64,000 bases of DNA. Source: Bacteroidota bacterium (GTDB taxonomy: Bacteria; Bacteroidota; Bacteroidia; 2-12-FULL-35-15). The stretch is from positions 124,001 through 188,000 of the forward strand of contig CANNHN010000002.1 of NCBI GenBank assembly GCA_947504725.1, written 5' to 3'. A model generated the notes under the pieces. The model was not told the DNA's origin. It ran no database searches and saw nothing but the letters and a program-made list of their open reading frames with translations. Shown one piece after another: positions 27,428-39,474 of this stretch (within the stretch, counting starts at the first letter, position 1; each line of letters starts with the position of its first letter). A program made the position numbers and the translations under genes.

Positions 27428-30400
27428 TTAATCGTTACTAGCAAGCAATGTTACGTGACCTGTATAGTCGTGATGCTTTTGAGAAAAGTCGCGGACAACA
27501 ATTTTGTAAACATAAACACCTTGCTGTGCAATTTTATCTCCGTTGTTTGCTTTTCCATCCCAACCTGTTTCAAGGTCGTTAGATTGGAAAATCAATTCTC
27601 CCCATCTATCAAAAATCATCATGGTGAATTCACTTATCTCTACTCCTTTCGGCATAAAGAAATCGTTGTTTCCATTTCCATCAGGAGTAAATGCATTTGG
27701 AATATATAAAGTAAATACAGGAGTTACTTCAATTTCCATTGCGATGGAATCGGTACATCCATTCATTGTTGTAGTAATTAATGATACCGTATATTTTCCT
27801 TTGCTTGCATACGTGTGTTGAGGATTTAAAACGGTTGAACCTGTTCCATCTCCAAAATTCCAAACACGTGTTGCAGCATTAGTAGATTGATCATAAAATT
27901 TATAAATTGGACTTAAAATTGTTCCATCCATTCCTTCAGAAGAAAAACTAGCAACAGTTCCAGGATAAACAACAACTGTACTGGTTGTGTTGGCGGTATT
28001 CACACATCCAAATGGAGATGTAACGGTTACACTTATGATGTATGTCCCACTTGCGTTATAAGTGTTTGAAGGACTAACCTGAGAAGAAGTATTTCCGTCA
28101 CCAAACGACCAGCTGTAAGTTGCCCCTGGATTTGTTGTAGAATTATCTACGTAAGTTAAAGTTGCTTCCTCACAATTTGTAATCGATTGTGGCGAAAGAG
28201 CAATCACAGGCAAAGGATGAACTGTAACAGGAACACTTGATGTTATTGTGTTTCCACAAGCATCCATCACCGTTACAGTATACGTTGTATTGGTTGTTGG
28301 AGATACAGTGAACGGACCATTTCCACTTCCTAAGCCACCACTCCAGTTAATTGTAACCGGACCAGTACTTCCAAAAACATTGGATGCTACAGTTGCGCTA
28401 TTTCCTATACACATGGAAGCACCAGGCGATACTGTTAAGTTTGCAAGAGTTAAAGATGTAACATTTACACTCACCATTGCAGTTGTTCCCAGACAACCAT
28501 ACGAATCGGTTGCAATAACACTGTAGGTTGTATTACTTGTCGGACTCACACTTTGTGTTGCACCAGTTCCAATTCCTGTCCATGTAAATGTATAACCTGC
28601 TGTACCGCCTGTAGCAACTGCACTCACCGTTGCATTTTGTCCTGTACAAATTGTTGTTCCACCTGAAGCAATAGTAATCAATGGTGCAGGTTCTGTAATG
28701 GTAACACTTGCAGTAATTGTACAACCATTTGCATCAGTAGCAGTAGCAGTATAAATCCCTGGGCCCAATGCCGTTGTACTTGCTGTTGTTCCGCCACTAG
28801 GCAACCATTGATAAGAATAGGTTGGAGTTCCACCTGCAGGGATAACAATACCTTGTCCGTTATTTAATCCGTTACATGTTACTGGTAATCCTGCGGATGA
28901 TATTGTTAATGCTGGAGGTTCAGTAATTGTAATCGATGAAGTTGCAGAACAATTATTTGCATCGCTAACAGTTGCAGTATATGTTCCTGGATTTAAACTT
29001 GAAACACTTTGTGTTAAAGTTGTAGGAGTAGTATTCCACATATAATTGTAGAAACCTGTACCACCAGATGCACCAACAGTTGCAAAACCATTTGCCATTC
29101 CGTTACACGAAACGTGATTAATGATCATAGCATTTGCAGTTAAAGCATTCGGTTCTGTTGTTGTTACACTTGATGAAACAGTACAACCATTATTATCTGT
29201 TACAACAATGGAATAAATTCCGGCATTTAAATTAATTGCTGTAGCGGAAGTTTGTGCGGGGGTTGTATTCCATAAATAAGTATATGGTCCTGTACCACCT
29301 GCAACCACAATACTTCCCGTTCCGTTATTCAATCCGAAACAAGTACTATTTGTTTGAGAAGTTGTAAATGTTATTGGTGTTGGTGGTTGAGTGATGGTAA
29401 TGGTATCATATTTTAAACATCCACCAGCAGTGGTAACTGTTACATAATATACCCCAGCAGTTAATCCAGTTGCAGTTGATGTTGTTGCACCATTGCTCCA
29501 CAAGTAAGTGTAAGGAGGTGTTCCGCCACTTGCATTCGCAGTTGCAGAACCATTGTTTCCACCGAAGCAAGAAACATTTGTTCCATTCATGTTAACATTC
29601 CCTGGAGCCTCACCAACTCCAACTGTAGTTGTTGCTGTACTCACGCAACCACCCGAACCTGTAACACTCACAGTATAAGTTCCGGAAGTAAGTCCGTTTT
29701 CACTTGGTGTTGTTCCGCCACTAGACCAATTATAAATAAATGGTCCTGTTCCTGTAATAATAGAAACGTCAGCTGTACCATTTGATGCATTACAATTTGC
29801 TGGACTTGCGGTAGCATTTAAAACAATTCCGGTAACAGTAATACAGAATGCAAATGTTTGACTTCCATTATAAGGACAATTATCATCTTGAACGGTAATC
29901 GTGAAACAATGACTAGCAGTACTTATATCAGCGGCAGTTGGCGTCCATGTAAATGTTCCTGTTGGACGCGCTCCACCACTTGATGTAAATGTTGCACCAG
30001 CAATTCCACTGTTCCAAACAATAGAAACGTTTTGTGTTGCATCTGCATCGTAGGTATCTATCGTGAAATTAATTGGCAAACCAGCACAAGCATTTAATGT
30101 ATAAACACCCGTGTTGTTTATTCCAGCAACATATGGATTGTTGTTTGTACAAACAATCGTTCTCATTTGAATATCACGCATTACACTTCCAACGAGTAAT
30201 TCATTTCTATACTCTTGAACTAATACAGCAAAAACAGTAACTTGAATTAAAGTAGGTGTCATACACATATCACCAGTCAAATTATTAAATGTAACTGCAG
30301 GCGCAGAAGCTAAAGGTTGCGTTGCAGTATAAGGTGTAAGGTAGGTTACGGTTGTTGTAGCACTTGTTTGAGGTGCAATTAAAGTATAGTATAAAGAATC

Positions 30401-30991
30401 GCCATCAATATCAGATGAACCATTATTAAAACAATACGGTTGATTCGAACAAACAAAAGGAATTGGATCATTCGAAAAATTAGGAGAACTATTGCAAGGA
30501 AAATTTAAATTATCCAATGTAGCTTCAACATAAATGTTTTCAGCTGATGGATTGAGGATAGTACCTATTGTTGCATTTCTACAACAAAGAGAGAAACTAA
30601 ATACCCAGTCGGTACAACTAGCAGGGAGCGCAGTGATTCCACGATAGATATATTCTTGCACACCGGGATAAGTTCCTCCGGAGCATTGTGTATTAAACAT
30701 GGTGCAAATTGGTGATACATCTAATCCTGTTCCTGGTATTTGGTTAAGTGTTAAATTATAGTTTTGAGCGCAAGAGGCAGAAGCAAGATTTATAGTTACA
30801 GTTCCTGGTGCTGCCACACCGGCACAATCGCGGTAGAAAGAGAGCGATATCTCGTATTGATTTCCGCCCAAGCATCGATAAGTGATATCTGCGCTTTGGG
30901 CGTGCGAGGCAAATGCTTCGTTTGATGTTTGAATAAACATTAAAATAAAGCTTAGCCAAGTAAGGAGTCTGGTAAGTAGTTTAGATTCCAT
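27428..30991 (-). CDS. Surface protein with SprB-like repeats, PKD domains and gliding/T9SS type B C-terminal domain
   Basis: 1187 residues, signal peptide ending AFA. The N-terminal region (about 30-400) is Cys-containing and beta-rich (ITYRCLGGNQYEISLSFYRDC). Then come about five SprB-like repeats of roughly 75 residues, each with a GGT-xx-Y-x-YxW core and YTVTVTDxxGC end, plus two more divergent Ig-like repeats. Two PKD domains (YSWSFGDGNTSS and RVWNFGDGTGST) follow. The last about 90 residues are the gliding-motility-associated type B sorting domain (YIPNAFTPDGNGNNDFF, FDRWGELIFQS, GVYVYKIVVRD). It is probably exported by T9SS and acts as a surface adhesin. Unusually for this phylum, a Shine-Dalgarno-like GGAGG lies 5 bases before the ATG. 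Confidence 0.92.
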   Translation of the reverse strand: MESKLLTRLLTWLSFILMFIQTSNEAFASHAQSADITYRCLGGNQYEISLSFYRDCAGVAAPGTVTINLASASCAQNYNLTLNQIPGTGLDVSPICTMFNTQCSGGTYPGVQEYIYRGITALPASCTDWVFSFSLCCRNATIGTILNPSAENIYVEATLDNLNFPCNSSPNFSNDPIPFVCSNQPYCFNNGSSDIDGDSLYYTLIAPQTSATTTVTYLTPYTATQPLASAPAVTFNNLTGDMCMTPTLIQVTVFAVLVQEYRNELLVGSVMRDIQMRTIVCTNNNPYVAGINNTGVYTLNACAGLPINFTIDTYDADATQNVSIVWNSGIAGATFTSSGGARPTGTFTWTPTAADISTASHCFTITVQDDNCPYNGSQTFAFCITVTGIVLNATASPANCNASNGTADVSIITGTGPFIYNWSSGGTTPSENGLTSGTYTVSVTGSGGCVSTATTTVGVGEAPGNVNMNGTNVSCFGGNNGSATANASGGTPPYTYLWSNGATTSTATGLTAGVYYVTVTTAGGCLKYDTITITQPPTPITFTTSQTNSTCFGLNNGTGSIVVAGGTGPYTYLWNTTPAQTSATAINLNAGIYSIVVTDNNGCTVSSSVTTTEPNALTANAMIINHVSCNGMANGFATVGASGGTGFYNYMWNTTPTTLTQSVSSLNPGTYTATVSDANNCSATSSITITEPPALTISSAGLPVTCNGLNNGQGIVIPAGGTPTYSYQWLPSGGTTASTTALGPGIYTATATDANGCTITASVTITEPAPLITIASGGTTICTGQNATVSAVATGGTAGYTFTWTGIGTGATQSVSPTSNTTYSVIATDSYGCLGTTAMVSVNVTSLTLANLTVSPGASMCIGNSATVASNVFGSTGPVTINWSGGLGSGNGPFTVSPTTNTTYTVTVMDACGNTITSSVPVTVHPLPVIALSPQSITNCEEATLTYVDNSTTNPGATYSWSFGDGNTSSQVSPSNTYNASGTYIISVTVTSPFGCVNTANTTSTVVVYPGTVASFSSEGMDGTILSPIYKFYDQSTNAATRVWNFGDGTGSTVLNPQHTYASKGKYTVSLITTTMNGCTDSIAMEIEVTPVFTLYIPNAFTPDGNGNNDFFMPKGVEISEFTMMIFDRWGELIFQSNDLETGWDGKANNGDKIAQQGVYVYKIVVRDFSQKHHDYTGHVTLLASND

Positions 30992-31152
30992 GGGGACCTC
31001 CGTTTTTTAAATTAGAACAATAAATTAAGAACTACCTCCTTTAACGCCACGAATATGAAAGGGTTTCAGAATTTGTGCTAATTATGTCGGAAGGCAGGAA
31101 ACGGTGTACTAATAATAAAGTAGTATCGATGAAGGAAGGTTTTCTGTAGAAG

Positions 31153-33360
31153 TTATATCCTCACACCAATGATAACAACATCGTCAACCTGCTCTAATTG
31201 ACCTTTCCAGGAGTCGAACGATTTAGCAAGCGCTTCTTTTTGTTCTTCAACAGGAAGTAAATAATTTTTTTGAAGTAATTCTTTAAGCTGATTGTATTTA
31301 TATTTCTTGCCTTTCGGTCCACCAAACTGGTCGGCATACCCATCACTAAAAAGATAAACACAATCTCCTTTTTTCAATTGAAATGTGTGATTGGTATAGT
31401 TGTCCACCTTCCCATCAATGTTTACTCCTATTGGAAATTTATCGGATTTCACTTCATGCAAAACACCATCTGTAACATAATACAAAGAATTGTAGGCTCC
31501 TGCATATTGCAATTCATTTGTTTTTAAATTCAAAGAACACAACGACAAATCCATTCCATCTTTTACTCCTTTTCCATCCTCTGATTGTCGCAGTGTTTTT
31601 GTAACACCATAATCAAGATGTTTTAAAATTTCGGAAGGAACAACGAGTCCCATTTCATTTACCGCTTGCGTCAATAAATTAAACCCGACAACACTCATCA
31701 ATGCGCCAGGAACACCGTGTCCTGTGCAATCTACTGCTGCAAAACACACTGCATCTCCTTTGTGTTCAATCCAATAAAAATCTCCGCTTACAATATCTTT
31801 CGGCCGATAAAAAATAAAACTATCCTGTAAACAATCATTCCAATAGGTATCCGGTGGTAATATAGATTCTTGGATTCGTTTTGCGTAGTTGATGCTATCA
31901 GTGATTTCTTTTTTGTGATTTTCGAGTTCTTCTTTTTGTAACTGAACTGCATTTTTAGAAATAAGCAATTGTTCATTTGTACGTTTTCTCTGTTGATTAG
32001 CCCTTGATACAAGAAACACAACAATCAACAAAATCAGTCCGCCAGAAATAGAAACATAAACAGTTCTTTTTAATCGCTCATCTGATAGTTCTTGTAAAAG
32101 TTTTGCTTCTTTTTGTTTTCCCTCAAATTGATAATTCAATTCTAGTTCCGTTAACTTCTGAGTATTACTCGTATTAAAAATTGAATCGTTGAACTGTTTA
32201 TACAATTTAAAATTAGCATATGCATTTTCGAAATCTTTCGTCTCCTCGTATAAACGAGATAAACTCTGATGAATTTCAATTAAATCTTCTATCGAGTGCA
32301 TCTCTTGCGCCATTGCAAGTGATCGGCTAAGGTATTCTAAAGCCTTTTCGTAGTTCTTAGCATTTAAATAATCAATTCCAATAGTACTATAGCAGATTGT
32401 CAATCCTTGTTTGTCGCCAATTTCATTAAAAATACTAACCGCCTCCAATTGTAATTCCATCGCTTTTTCAAGTTCGCCCATTTCAGAATAAACATTTCCC
32501 ATATTACCAAGAACACCGGCATAGCTATTTCGATCTTTTCCAGAGCCACAGAGAATTTTTATTTTTTCATACATCCGTAAGGCTGCCTGATAATTTTTTT
32601 CATAATAGTAAGAATTAGCAATTGCGGTATAGGAATTAATTAAGAAAGAAGTGTCCTTCAATTTTTCTGCTGCTACCGCAGCTTTGGAAAGATAATCCAG
32701 TCCTAATTTTCTATTAATTCCTTCGGAATACAATGCTCCAATACTTAGCCAAGCCCGCATCTCCAGTTTGGCATTTTTTAAATTTTGTGCTGCCTTTAGA
32801 GCTTTCTGGAAACACGCTAATGCTTCCGTATTTCTTCCTATGTTCTCATAGCAACGACCCAAATTTATATTGTTCTTGCCAATAAGAACTTCCGAATCAG
32901 AGCCTGCACCTAACTTATTCGACTTTTCATAATTTTCAATTGCCCCAACATAATCGCTCATAGCAAGCAAGTTTAGAGCATACCAACTGTAAGCATCAGC
33001 GACCTCCTCACTCGAACTATTTTTCTCTAATAACGGGATTGCCGTTTTGAAACTCTTGACAGCATTTAAGTTGTCGCCTTCGGCATAATAATTCAGCGCC
33101 TTCAATAATTCAAGTTGTGCGTTTACATCTGCACTATTTAGTGGACCTGCTAATTCAGTACACTTAGTGTAATATAATTCAACCCCTTCTTCTCCAGCAG
33201 TAATTAAGGCCTTTATTACCTCGCTACCAATGATAAACTTTTCAAATGGCTCGTTCGCACTTTCGAATACAGATTTCAAACTATCTGTTTTAGGAGTAGA
33301 CTGAACTTCCAAAGAAAAAAGAAAAAGGAAAAGGATGGATATGTAAAATTTATTCTTCAT
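31153..33360 (-). CDS. TPR-sensor SpoIIE-type protein phosphatase
   Basis: 735 residues. Signal peptide, then an array of tetratricopeptide repeats (about 60-400; for example NNINLGRCYENIGRNTEALACFQKAL) predicted to be periplasmic. A membrane helix (about 432-452) and a cytosolic coiled coil with the linker KKEITDSINYAKRIQESILP (about 477-497) lead into a C-terminal PP2C/SpoIIE domain (about 510-735). The domain has the metal-binding motifs SGDFYW, DCTGHGVPGALMS, YLFSDGYADQFGG and VDDVVIIG. Members of this class dephosphorylate anti-sigma-factor antagonists in partner-switching pathways. It lies 59 bases downstream of the LD-carboxypeptidase gene and has a promoter of its own in that gap. Confidence 0.9.
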   Translation of the reverse strand: MKNKFYISILFLFLFSLEVQSTPKTDSLKSVFESANEPFEKFIIGSEVIKALITAGEEGVELYYTKCTELAGPLNSADVNAQLELLKALNYYAEGDNLNAVKSFKTAIPLLEKNSSSEEVADAYSWYALNLLAMSDYVGAIENYEKSNKLGAGSDSEVLIGKNNINLGRCYENIGRNTEALACFQKALKAAQNLKNAKLEMRAWLSIGALYSEGINRKLGLDYLSKAAVAAEKLKDTSFLINSYTAIANSYYYEKNYQAALRMYEKIKILCGSGKDRNSYAGVLGNMGNVYSEMGELEKAMELQLEAVSIFNEIGDKQGLTICYSTIGIDYLNAKNYEKALEYLSRSLAMAQEMHSIEDLIEIHQSLSRLYEETKDFENAYANFKLYKQFNDSIFNTSNTQKLTELELNYQFEGKQKEAKLLQELSDERLKRTVYVSISGGLILLIVVFLVSRANQQRKRTNEQLLISKNAVQLQKEELENHKKEITDSINYAKRIQESILPPDTYWNDCLQDSFIFYRPKDIVSGDFYWIEHKGDAVCFAAVDCTGHGVPGALMSVVGFNLLTQAVNEMGLVVPSEILKHLDYGVTKTLRQSEDGKGVKDGMDLSLCSLNLKTNELQYAGAYNSLYYVTDGVLHEVKSDKFPIGVNIDGKVDNYTNHTFQLKKGDCVYLFSDGYADQFGGPKGKKYKYNQLKELLQKNYLLPVEEQKEALAKSFDSWKGQLEQVDDVVIIGVRI

Positions 33361-33377
33361 TCAGTTATTTTCAAATT

Positions 33378-33406
33378 CAAAAGTACGACATATTTAGAAA
33401 CACAAA
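33378..33406 (-). promoter_or_regulatory. Minus-strand promoter for the TPR-SpoIIE gene
   Basis: The minus strand carries TTTG at 33406-33403 and TACTTTTG at 33385-33378, separated by 17 bases. The ATG (33360) is 17 bases beyond the -7 element. This suggests transcription independent of the upstream LD-carboxypeptidase. Confidence 0.55.
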
Positions 33407-33419
33407 ATCTTAATGACCA

Positions 33420-34454
33420 TTAACTCACTCCGGACTCCAAAAGTTTTAGGCTGCAACTGTTCGCGTCCACCTCAGCTGTAATTCCAATAGGAATGGTGTA
33501 CTTGTTTGCAATGTGTCCAATCATTGCTCCGTAAAAAGCTGGAATTCCTAATGTCTTAATGTGTTGTTCCAAAACTTGCTTAAGTGTAAATGCTTTTTCG
33601 GGTTCTTCTGCATCGCACTTTACACATTTGCCAAAAACAAATCCACTAATATTATTTAATACTCCTGCCAATTTTAATTGCGTTAACATTCGATCAATGC
33701 GGTATGGTTCTTCTCCTGTTTCTTCTATGAATAGAATTTTATTTTTCCAATCAGGTAAATAGTCCGACCCAATCATGCTTGATAATACAGTTAAGTTTCC
33801 ACCTACTAATACTCCTTGTGCTTTCCCTTCAGAAATTGTATAGTGTTTATCTTCGTCTTCATCAGGATATGAGTACGAAACAACTTCTTTATCTACCAAA
33901 ACTCCTTTTACATATCTAATAGTAAAGTCGTTCCAGCCGCTGTTTCCAACAGGGCCATGAAAGGTTGACAATCCAGTTTTCGCATTTATTGCGATCAACA
34001 AAGATGTAATATCACTAAATCCCATAATTACTTTTGGGTTCATTTTAATCACATCATAATTTAATTTATCTAAAATTCTAGCGCACCCCCAACCACCTTT
34101 CATACAAAAAATTGCATTCACATATTTATCAGCAAAAAAATCGTTTATTTCTTTTGCGCGAAGTTCATCTGTTCCAGCAAAGTACCCATGCTTTTCTTTT
34201 AATGTTTGTCCTCGCTTAACTTGAAATCCAGAATTCTCGAGAATGGAAACAAACTTATCTACTTGCGCTTCGTCCCAAACAGCAACAGCTGGAGAGCTTA
34301 TTGCTATAGTGTCGCCTGTTTTTAAAGAAGGTGGTTTGATTAAGGGCAAACTTAATTTATTTTCCACTAAAACATTTTCTTTCATTCCTAAAAGAGGAAT
34401 TGCAAGGGCTGCTAAAGCTGTTGTTGAAATAAATTGTCGTCTGTTATTGTTCAT
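33420..34454 (-). CDS. LD-carboxypeptidase, peptidase S66 family
   Basis: 344 residues from ATG 34454, chosen because it gives a twin-arginine-like signal (NNNRRQFISTTALAALAIPL) and abuts the upstream stop. An ATG six codons earlier (34472) would overlap that gene. S66 enzymes cleave the terminal D-residue of the murein tetrapeptide in peptidoglycan recycling. The nucleophile Ser 147 lies in GFSDITSLL; the Glu (ILFIEETGEEPYRIDRML) and His (MIGHIANKYTIPIG) of the Ser-His-Glu triad are in place, as is the substrate-pocket KGGWGCARIL. Most S66 enzymes are cytosolic, and the Tat-type leader suggests export here. It begins one base after the stop of the propeller-SpoIIE gene, so the two are translationally coupled. 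Confidence 0.9.
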   Translation of the reverse strand: MNNNRRQFISTTALAALAIPLLGMKENVLVENKLSLPLIKPPSLKTGDTIAISSPAVAVWDEAQVDKFVSILENSGFQVKRGQTLKEKHGYFAGTDELRAKEINDFFADKYVNAIFCMKGGWGCARILDKLNYDVIKMNPKVIMGFSDITSLLIAINAKTGLSTFHGPVGNSGWNDFTIRYVKGVLVDKEVVSYSYPDEDEDKHYTISEGKAQGVLVGGNLTVLSSMIGSDYLPDWKNKILFIEETGEEPYRIDRMLTQLKLAGVLNNISGFVFGKCVKCDAEEPEKAFTLKQVLEQHIKTLGIPAFYGAMIGHIANKYTIPIGITAEVDANSCSLKLLESGVS

Positions 34455-34455
34455 T

Positions 34456-37400
34456 CTAAATTCTAATTCCAATTACTAAAATATCATCAATCTGTTCTAA
34501 ATCACCCATCCAATCATTAATTGTTTTCGATAAGATCACTTGTTGTTTATCCATCGGAAGTTGGTGATTCGTCATCAATATTGATTCGAATTGTTTGTAT
34601 TTATACTTCTTTCCTTTGGGTCCGCCAAATTGATCTGCAAATCCATCAGTAAAGATATAAATGCAATCACCCTTTACTAATTCGTATTCGTGATTACTAA
34701 ACTTTTGAAGTTCTTCACCAACAAAAGCACCAATTGGAAATTTATCCCCATTGATTTGAATCATTTTATTATTGCGAATAATCCAAAGAGGATTGTTTGC
34801 CCCTGCAAACTCAATTTTTAATTTTTTAAAATTTATTGCAATCAACGAAATATCCATTCCGTCTCGAACAGTTGCTTCTTCGGGATCTTGATTTAATTTT
34901 TTTGAAAGTTGTGTATTCGCTTCGTTTAATATCAATGCTGGTTTTGAAAGCCCAAGAACATTTACAGTTTGAGTTAAAATATTATGACAAACAATACTCA
35001 TAAATGCACCAGGAACACCATGACCTGTGCAATCAACTGCTGCCACTAATGTTTCATTACCCCAGCGCTCTAACCAATAAAAATCACCACTAACAATTGC
35101 TTTCGGTTGGTAAAAAACAAATGATTCATTTAACGATTGTTTGATAAGTGCATCTGCAGGAAGAATTGCTTTTTGTATTCGTTTCGCATAATGTATACTA
35201 TCTGTGATATCCTTATTTTTTCCATCAATTTCAGAATAGGCTACTTGTAATTTTTCTTTTTCTTGCAGTAATTCATTTGTTCGAATAGCAACTTGCTCTG
35301 CTAATAATTTTTTTGATTGTCGCAGGTTCCTTGTTCGTGCCTTAACGCCTATAAAAATACTTCCAACTCCAGCCACGATTGCAAAAACAAAAAACCATGG
35401 ACGTTTCCAAAATGGAGGAATAATTTCGAATGAATACGAGACGGGGCTTGAATTCCATATCCCATCATTGTTACAGGCTTTTAGGATAAATGTATATTTT
35501 CCTGGGGGCAAATTGGAATAGGTTGTACTTGTTTCTTTCCCAACAGGTAGCCAATCTGAATCAAAGTTCTCCAACATAAATTGATACTTAACTTTAAACG
35601 GATTAGTAAAGGAAATTCCAACAAAATCAAATGTAATATGGTTTTTATCATATGGCAATCTAAGATTTTGTGGAAGACCATTTATCGTACTATCGCAATA
35701 CTTTGAAAAATCTACTTTTTCCAAAAACAAACGAATTCCATTAATGTGGGTTTGTGCTTCAATTCGATTTCTTCGTTCATGTTTCGAATCGTAAATTGTA
35801 ACTCCTCCGATTGTGCCTATCCAAAACTTTCCATCATTATCTTGATAGAAGGCATTTTGATTGCACTCTAATCCTATAAATCCATCTTCTTTACCATAAT
35901 GTTTTAAAACAATTTCCTTTTGATTTACCAATTGACTCAAATCTAATTTATCAATTCCATTATTTGTTCCCAACCACAAAGCGCCTTCATTATCTGGATG
36001 AACATAATAGACCATATTGGAACTCAATCCGTCAATTTCTGAAATGGTTCGAAAAACTTTTCCATTATAAACACAAGCCCCAGCATCTGTACTAAACCAC
36101 ATGTAGCCATAATTATCTCGTGCAATATTTCTAATTTTAGAAAACCCTTCCGGACGCGTTAAACTCGAGAACTTTTTCCCATCATATTTCACAATTTTGT
36201 TTGGACTTCCAAACCATAAATATCCCAAGTTATCTTCAAAAATAGCATTTACACCTTCAGTAAAAATTCCTTGCTCTCTTCCAAATAAGCTAAACGTTTT
36301 GCCATCGAATTTATCTAGACCGTTTTCATGAGCAATCCAAACATTTCCCTTTTTATCGACTAACAAGGCTGAAATATGAGATCCATGCAGCCCTTCCTTA
36401 ATATGATAATTTTTAAATGTTTTTCCATTGTAAACACTCACTCCTGCCGCAGACGTTCCGAACCAAATATTTCCTTTTTTATCTTCGCAAATTGCCCAAA
36501 TATTATTAAAAGGTAATCCATCTTTTTCTTTCGAAAAATTTTGGAATATGATGGTATCACTTTTTTTCCAAGCATCATAATCCAATCGAGAAACACCACC
36601 GCCCCAAGTTCCAATCCACATATTATTTTTGCTATCCTTACAAAAAGACATGATCGTATTGTTGGCCAACCCATGATTCTCATTGATGTTCATGAATAAA
36701 TCATTTCTGTATTTATTTAAACCACCACCAAAAGATCCCAGCCAAATATTGCCTTCTCTGTCTTGCGTGATTCCGCATACCATGCCGTTAGACAAGCCGT
36801 TAAATTTTGTGATTTTTTTCGATTTACTGTATTTAATTTGACTTGCACCACTGGATGTTCCTGCCCAAATTACTCCATCACTATCTTTAAATAACCTGTA
36901 AGTCCCTTCTAAAAAAGGTTTGCCATTTACTTTTAAAGTGTCAAATTTATGCTTCCCTGCATAATTTTTTGAAAGGTCATAAACACTTATCCCACGATAA
37001 GTAGAAACCCAAACCTTATCATCATTAATTAATATGTCTCTGTTTTTGGGATCTAGAAGTCCGTCATTCGTTCCAAAATGAATAATTGATTTCCCATCAT
37101 AACAAAACACACCATTTGGAACTGTCCCTATCCATGTATTTCCCAGCTTATCTTGAACAATACTCCATACCTGATAATGCCCAATAGAATCATTAAAAAC
37201 AAATGGAGTAATTTTTTTCCCATCGTAAATCATGATTCCATCAGAAGTACCAAGCCACAATTCTCCATTAGAATGCTCATGAATACGGTAAATCGTTAAT
37301 TTACCAAGAACAGAATCCTGAACATTTGTAATTTTGTTGTTCGAAAAAAGGTTGAGTCCTTTGGATGTTCCTATCCAAATATTCTGTTTTGAATCTTCGA

Positions 37401-37665
37401 AAATAGCTTGTACTCGATTATTATTTAGCCCATCTTTCGCGCCAAGGGTCTGAAATTTTTGACCATCATAACGACTAACGCCACCACCATTTGTTCCAAC
37501 CCAAATAATACCGGTGTGGTCCTGAAAAACATCATTGATTTGGGATTGAGGTAATCCATCATCGATTGAAAAGGATTTTATATCAAGTTGTTGAGCCTTT
37601 GTGAATAGGCTTAGCCCAAAGAATAGGCATAAATAAAGAAGTATGTTGAGTAATCTCCAATTCAC
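34456..37665 (-). CDS. Beta-propeller sensor SpoIIE-type protein phosphatase
   Basis: 1069 residues. Signal peptide ending KAQ, then about fourteen two-component-regulator-type propeller repeats (about 35-640; IWVGTNGGGVSRYDG-like units) forming two seven-bladed propellers. A Y_Y_Y domain (about 660-745, with PPGKYTFILKACNNDG), a membrane helix (about 756-775) and a cytosolic coiled coil with NKDITDSIHYAKRIQKAILP follow. The PP2C/SpoIIE domain (about 850-1069) has SGDFYW, DCTGHGVPGAFMS, IFTDGFADQFGG and IDDILVIG. The sensor half matches that of hybrid two-component regulators, but the output is a phosphatase. It is followed, one base after its stop, by the LD-carboxypeptidase. Confidence 0.93.
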   Translation of the reverse strand: MNWRLLNILLYLCLFFGLSLFTKAQQLDIKSFSIDDGLPQSQINDVFQDHTGIIWVGTNGGGVSRYDGQKFQTLGAKDGLNNNRVQAIFEDSKQNIWIGTSKGLNLFSNNKITNVQDSVLGKLTIYRIHEHSNGELWLGTSDGIMIYDGKKITPFVFNDSIGHYQVWSIVQDKLGNTWIGTVPNGVFCYDGKSIIHFGTNDGLLDPKNRDILINDDKVWVSTYRGISVYDLSKNYAGKHKFDTLKVNGKPFLEGTYRLFKDSDGVIWAGTSSGASQIKYSKSKKITKFNGLSNGMVCGITQDREGNIWLGSFGGGLNKYRNDLFMNINENHGLANNTIMSFCKDSKNNMWIGTWGGGVSRLDYDAWKKSDTIIFQNFSKEKDGLPFNNIWAICEDKKGNIWFGTSAAGVSVYNGKTFKNYHIKEGLHGSHISALLVDKKGNVWIAHENGLDKFDGKTFSLFGREQGIFTEGVNAIFEDNLGYLWFGSPNKIVKYDGKKFSSLTRPEGFSKIRNIARDNYGYMWFSTDAGACVYNGKVFRTISEIDGLSSNMVYYVHPDNEGALWLGTNNGIDKLDLSQLVNQKEIVLKHYGKEDGFIGLECNQNAFYQDNDGKFWIGTIGGVTIYDSKHERRNRIEAQTHINGIRLFLEKVDFSKYCDSTINGLPQNLRLPYDKNHITFDFVGISFTNPFKVKYQFMLENFDSDWLPVGKETSTTYSNLPPGKYTFILKACNNDGIWNSSPVSYSFEIIPPFWKRPWFFVFAIVAGVGSIFIGVKARTRNLRQSKKLLAEQVAIRTNELLQEKEKLQVAYSEIDGKNKDITDSIHYAKRIQKAILPADALIKQSLNESFVFYQPKAIVSGDFYWLERWGNETLVAAVDCTGHGVPGAFMSIVCHNILTQTVNVLGLSKPALILNEANTQLSKKLNQDPEEATVRDGMDISLIAINFKKLKIEFAGANNPLWIIRNNKMIQINGDKFPIGAFVGEELQKFSNHEYELVKGDCIYIFTDGFADQFGGPKGKKYKYKQFESILMTNHQLPMDKQQVILSKTINDWMGDLEQIDDILVIGIRI

Positions 37666-37720
37666 AAAAAATGTCTTAAAACAGTACTAAATAAAAGAAA
37701 TTTCAGCAAATAACCAATAA

Positions 37721-39400
<1,680 letters not shown>

Positions 39401-39418
39401 ATAGAACTATAAATAATT

Positions 39419-39455
39419 AAAAAATCCCGCTCCGTAAATTACGGAGCGGGATTTT
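39419..39455. terminator. Bidirectional terminator, identical to the one after infB
   Basis: 37 bases identical to 11131-11167: the stem AAAAATCCCGCTCCG against its complement around TAAATTA. It lies between the plus-strand ABC-F gene and the convergent minus-strand thioredoxin-like gene. Confidence 0.93.
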
Positions 39456-39474
39456 AATTTTAATTGTATTCGTA

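Noticed and set aside
28900-29800. Repetitive DNA within the surface protein gene suspected of being a CRISPR or insertion element.
   Set aside because: The repeats are SprB-like protein repeats in a single open frame.
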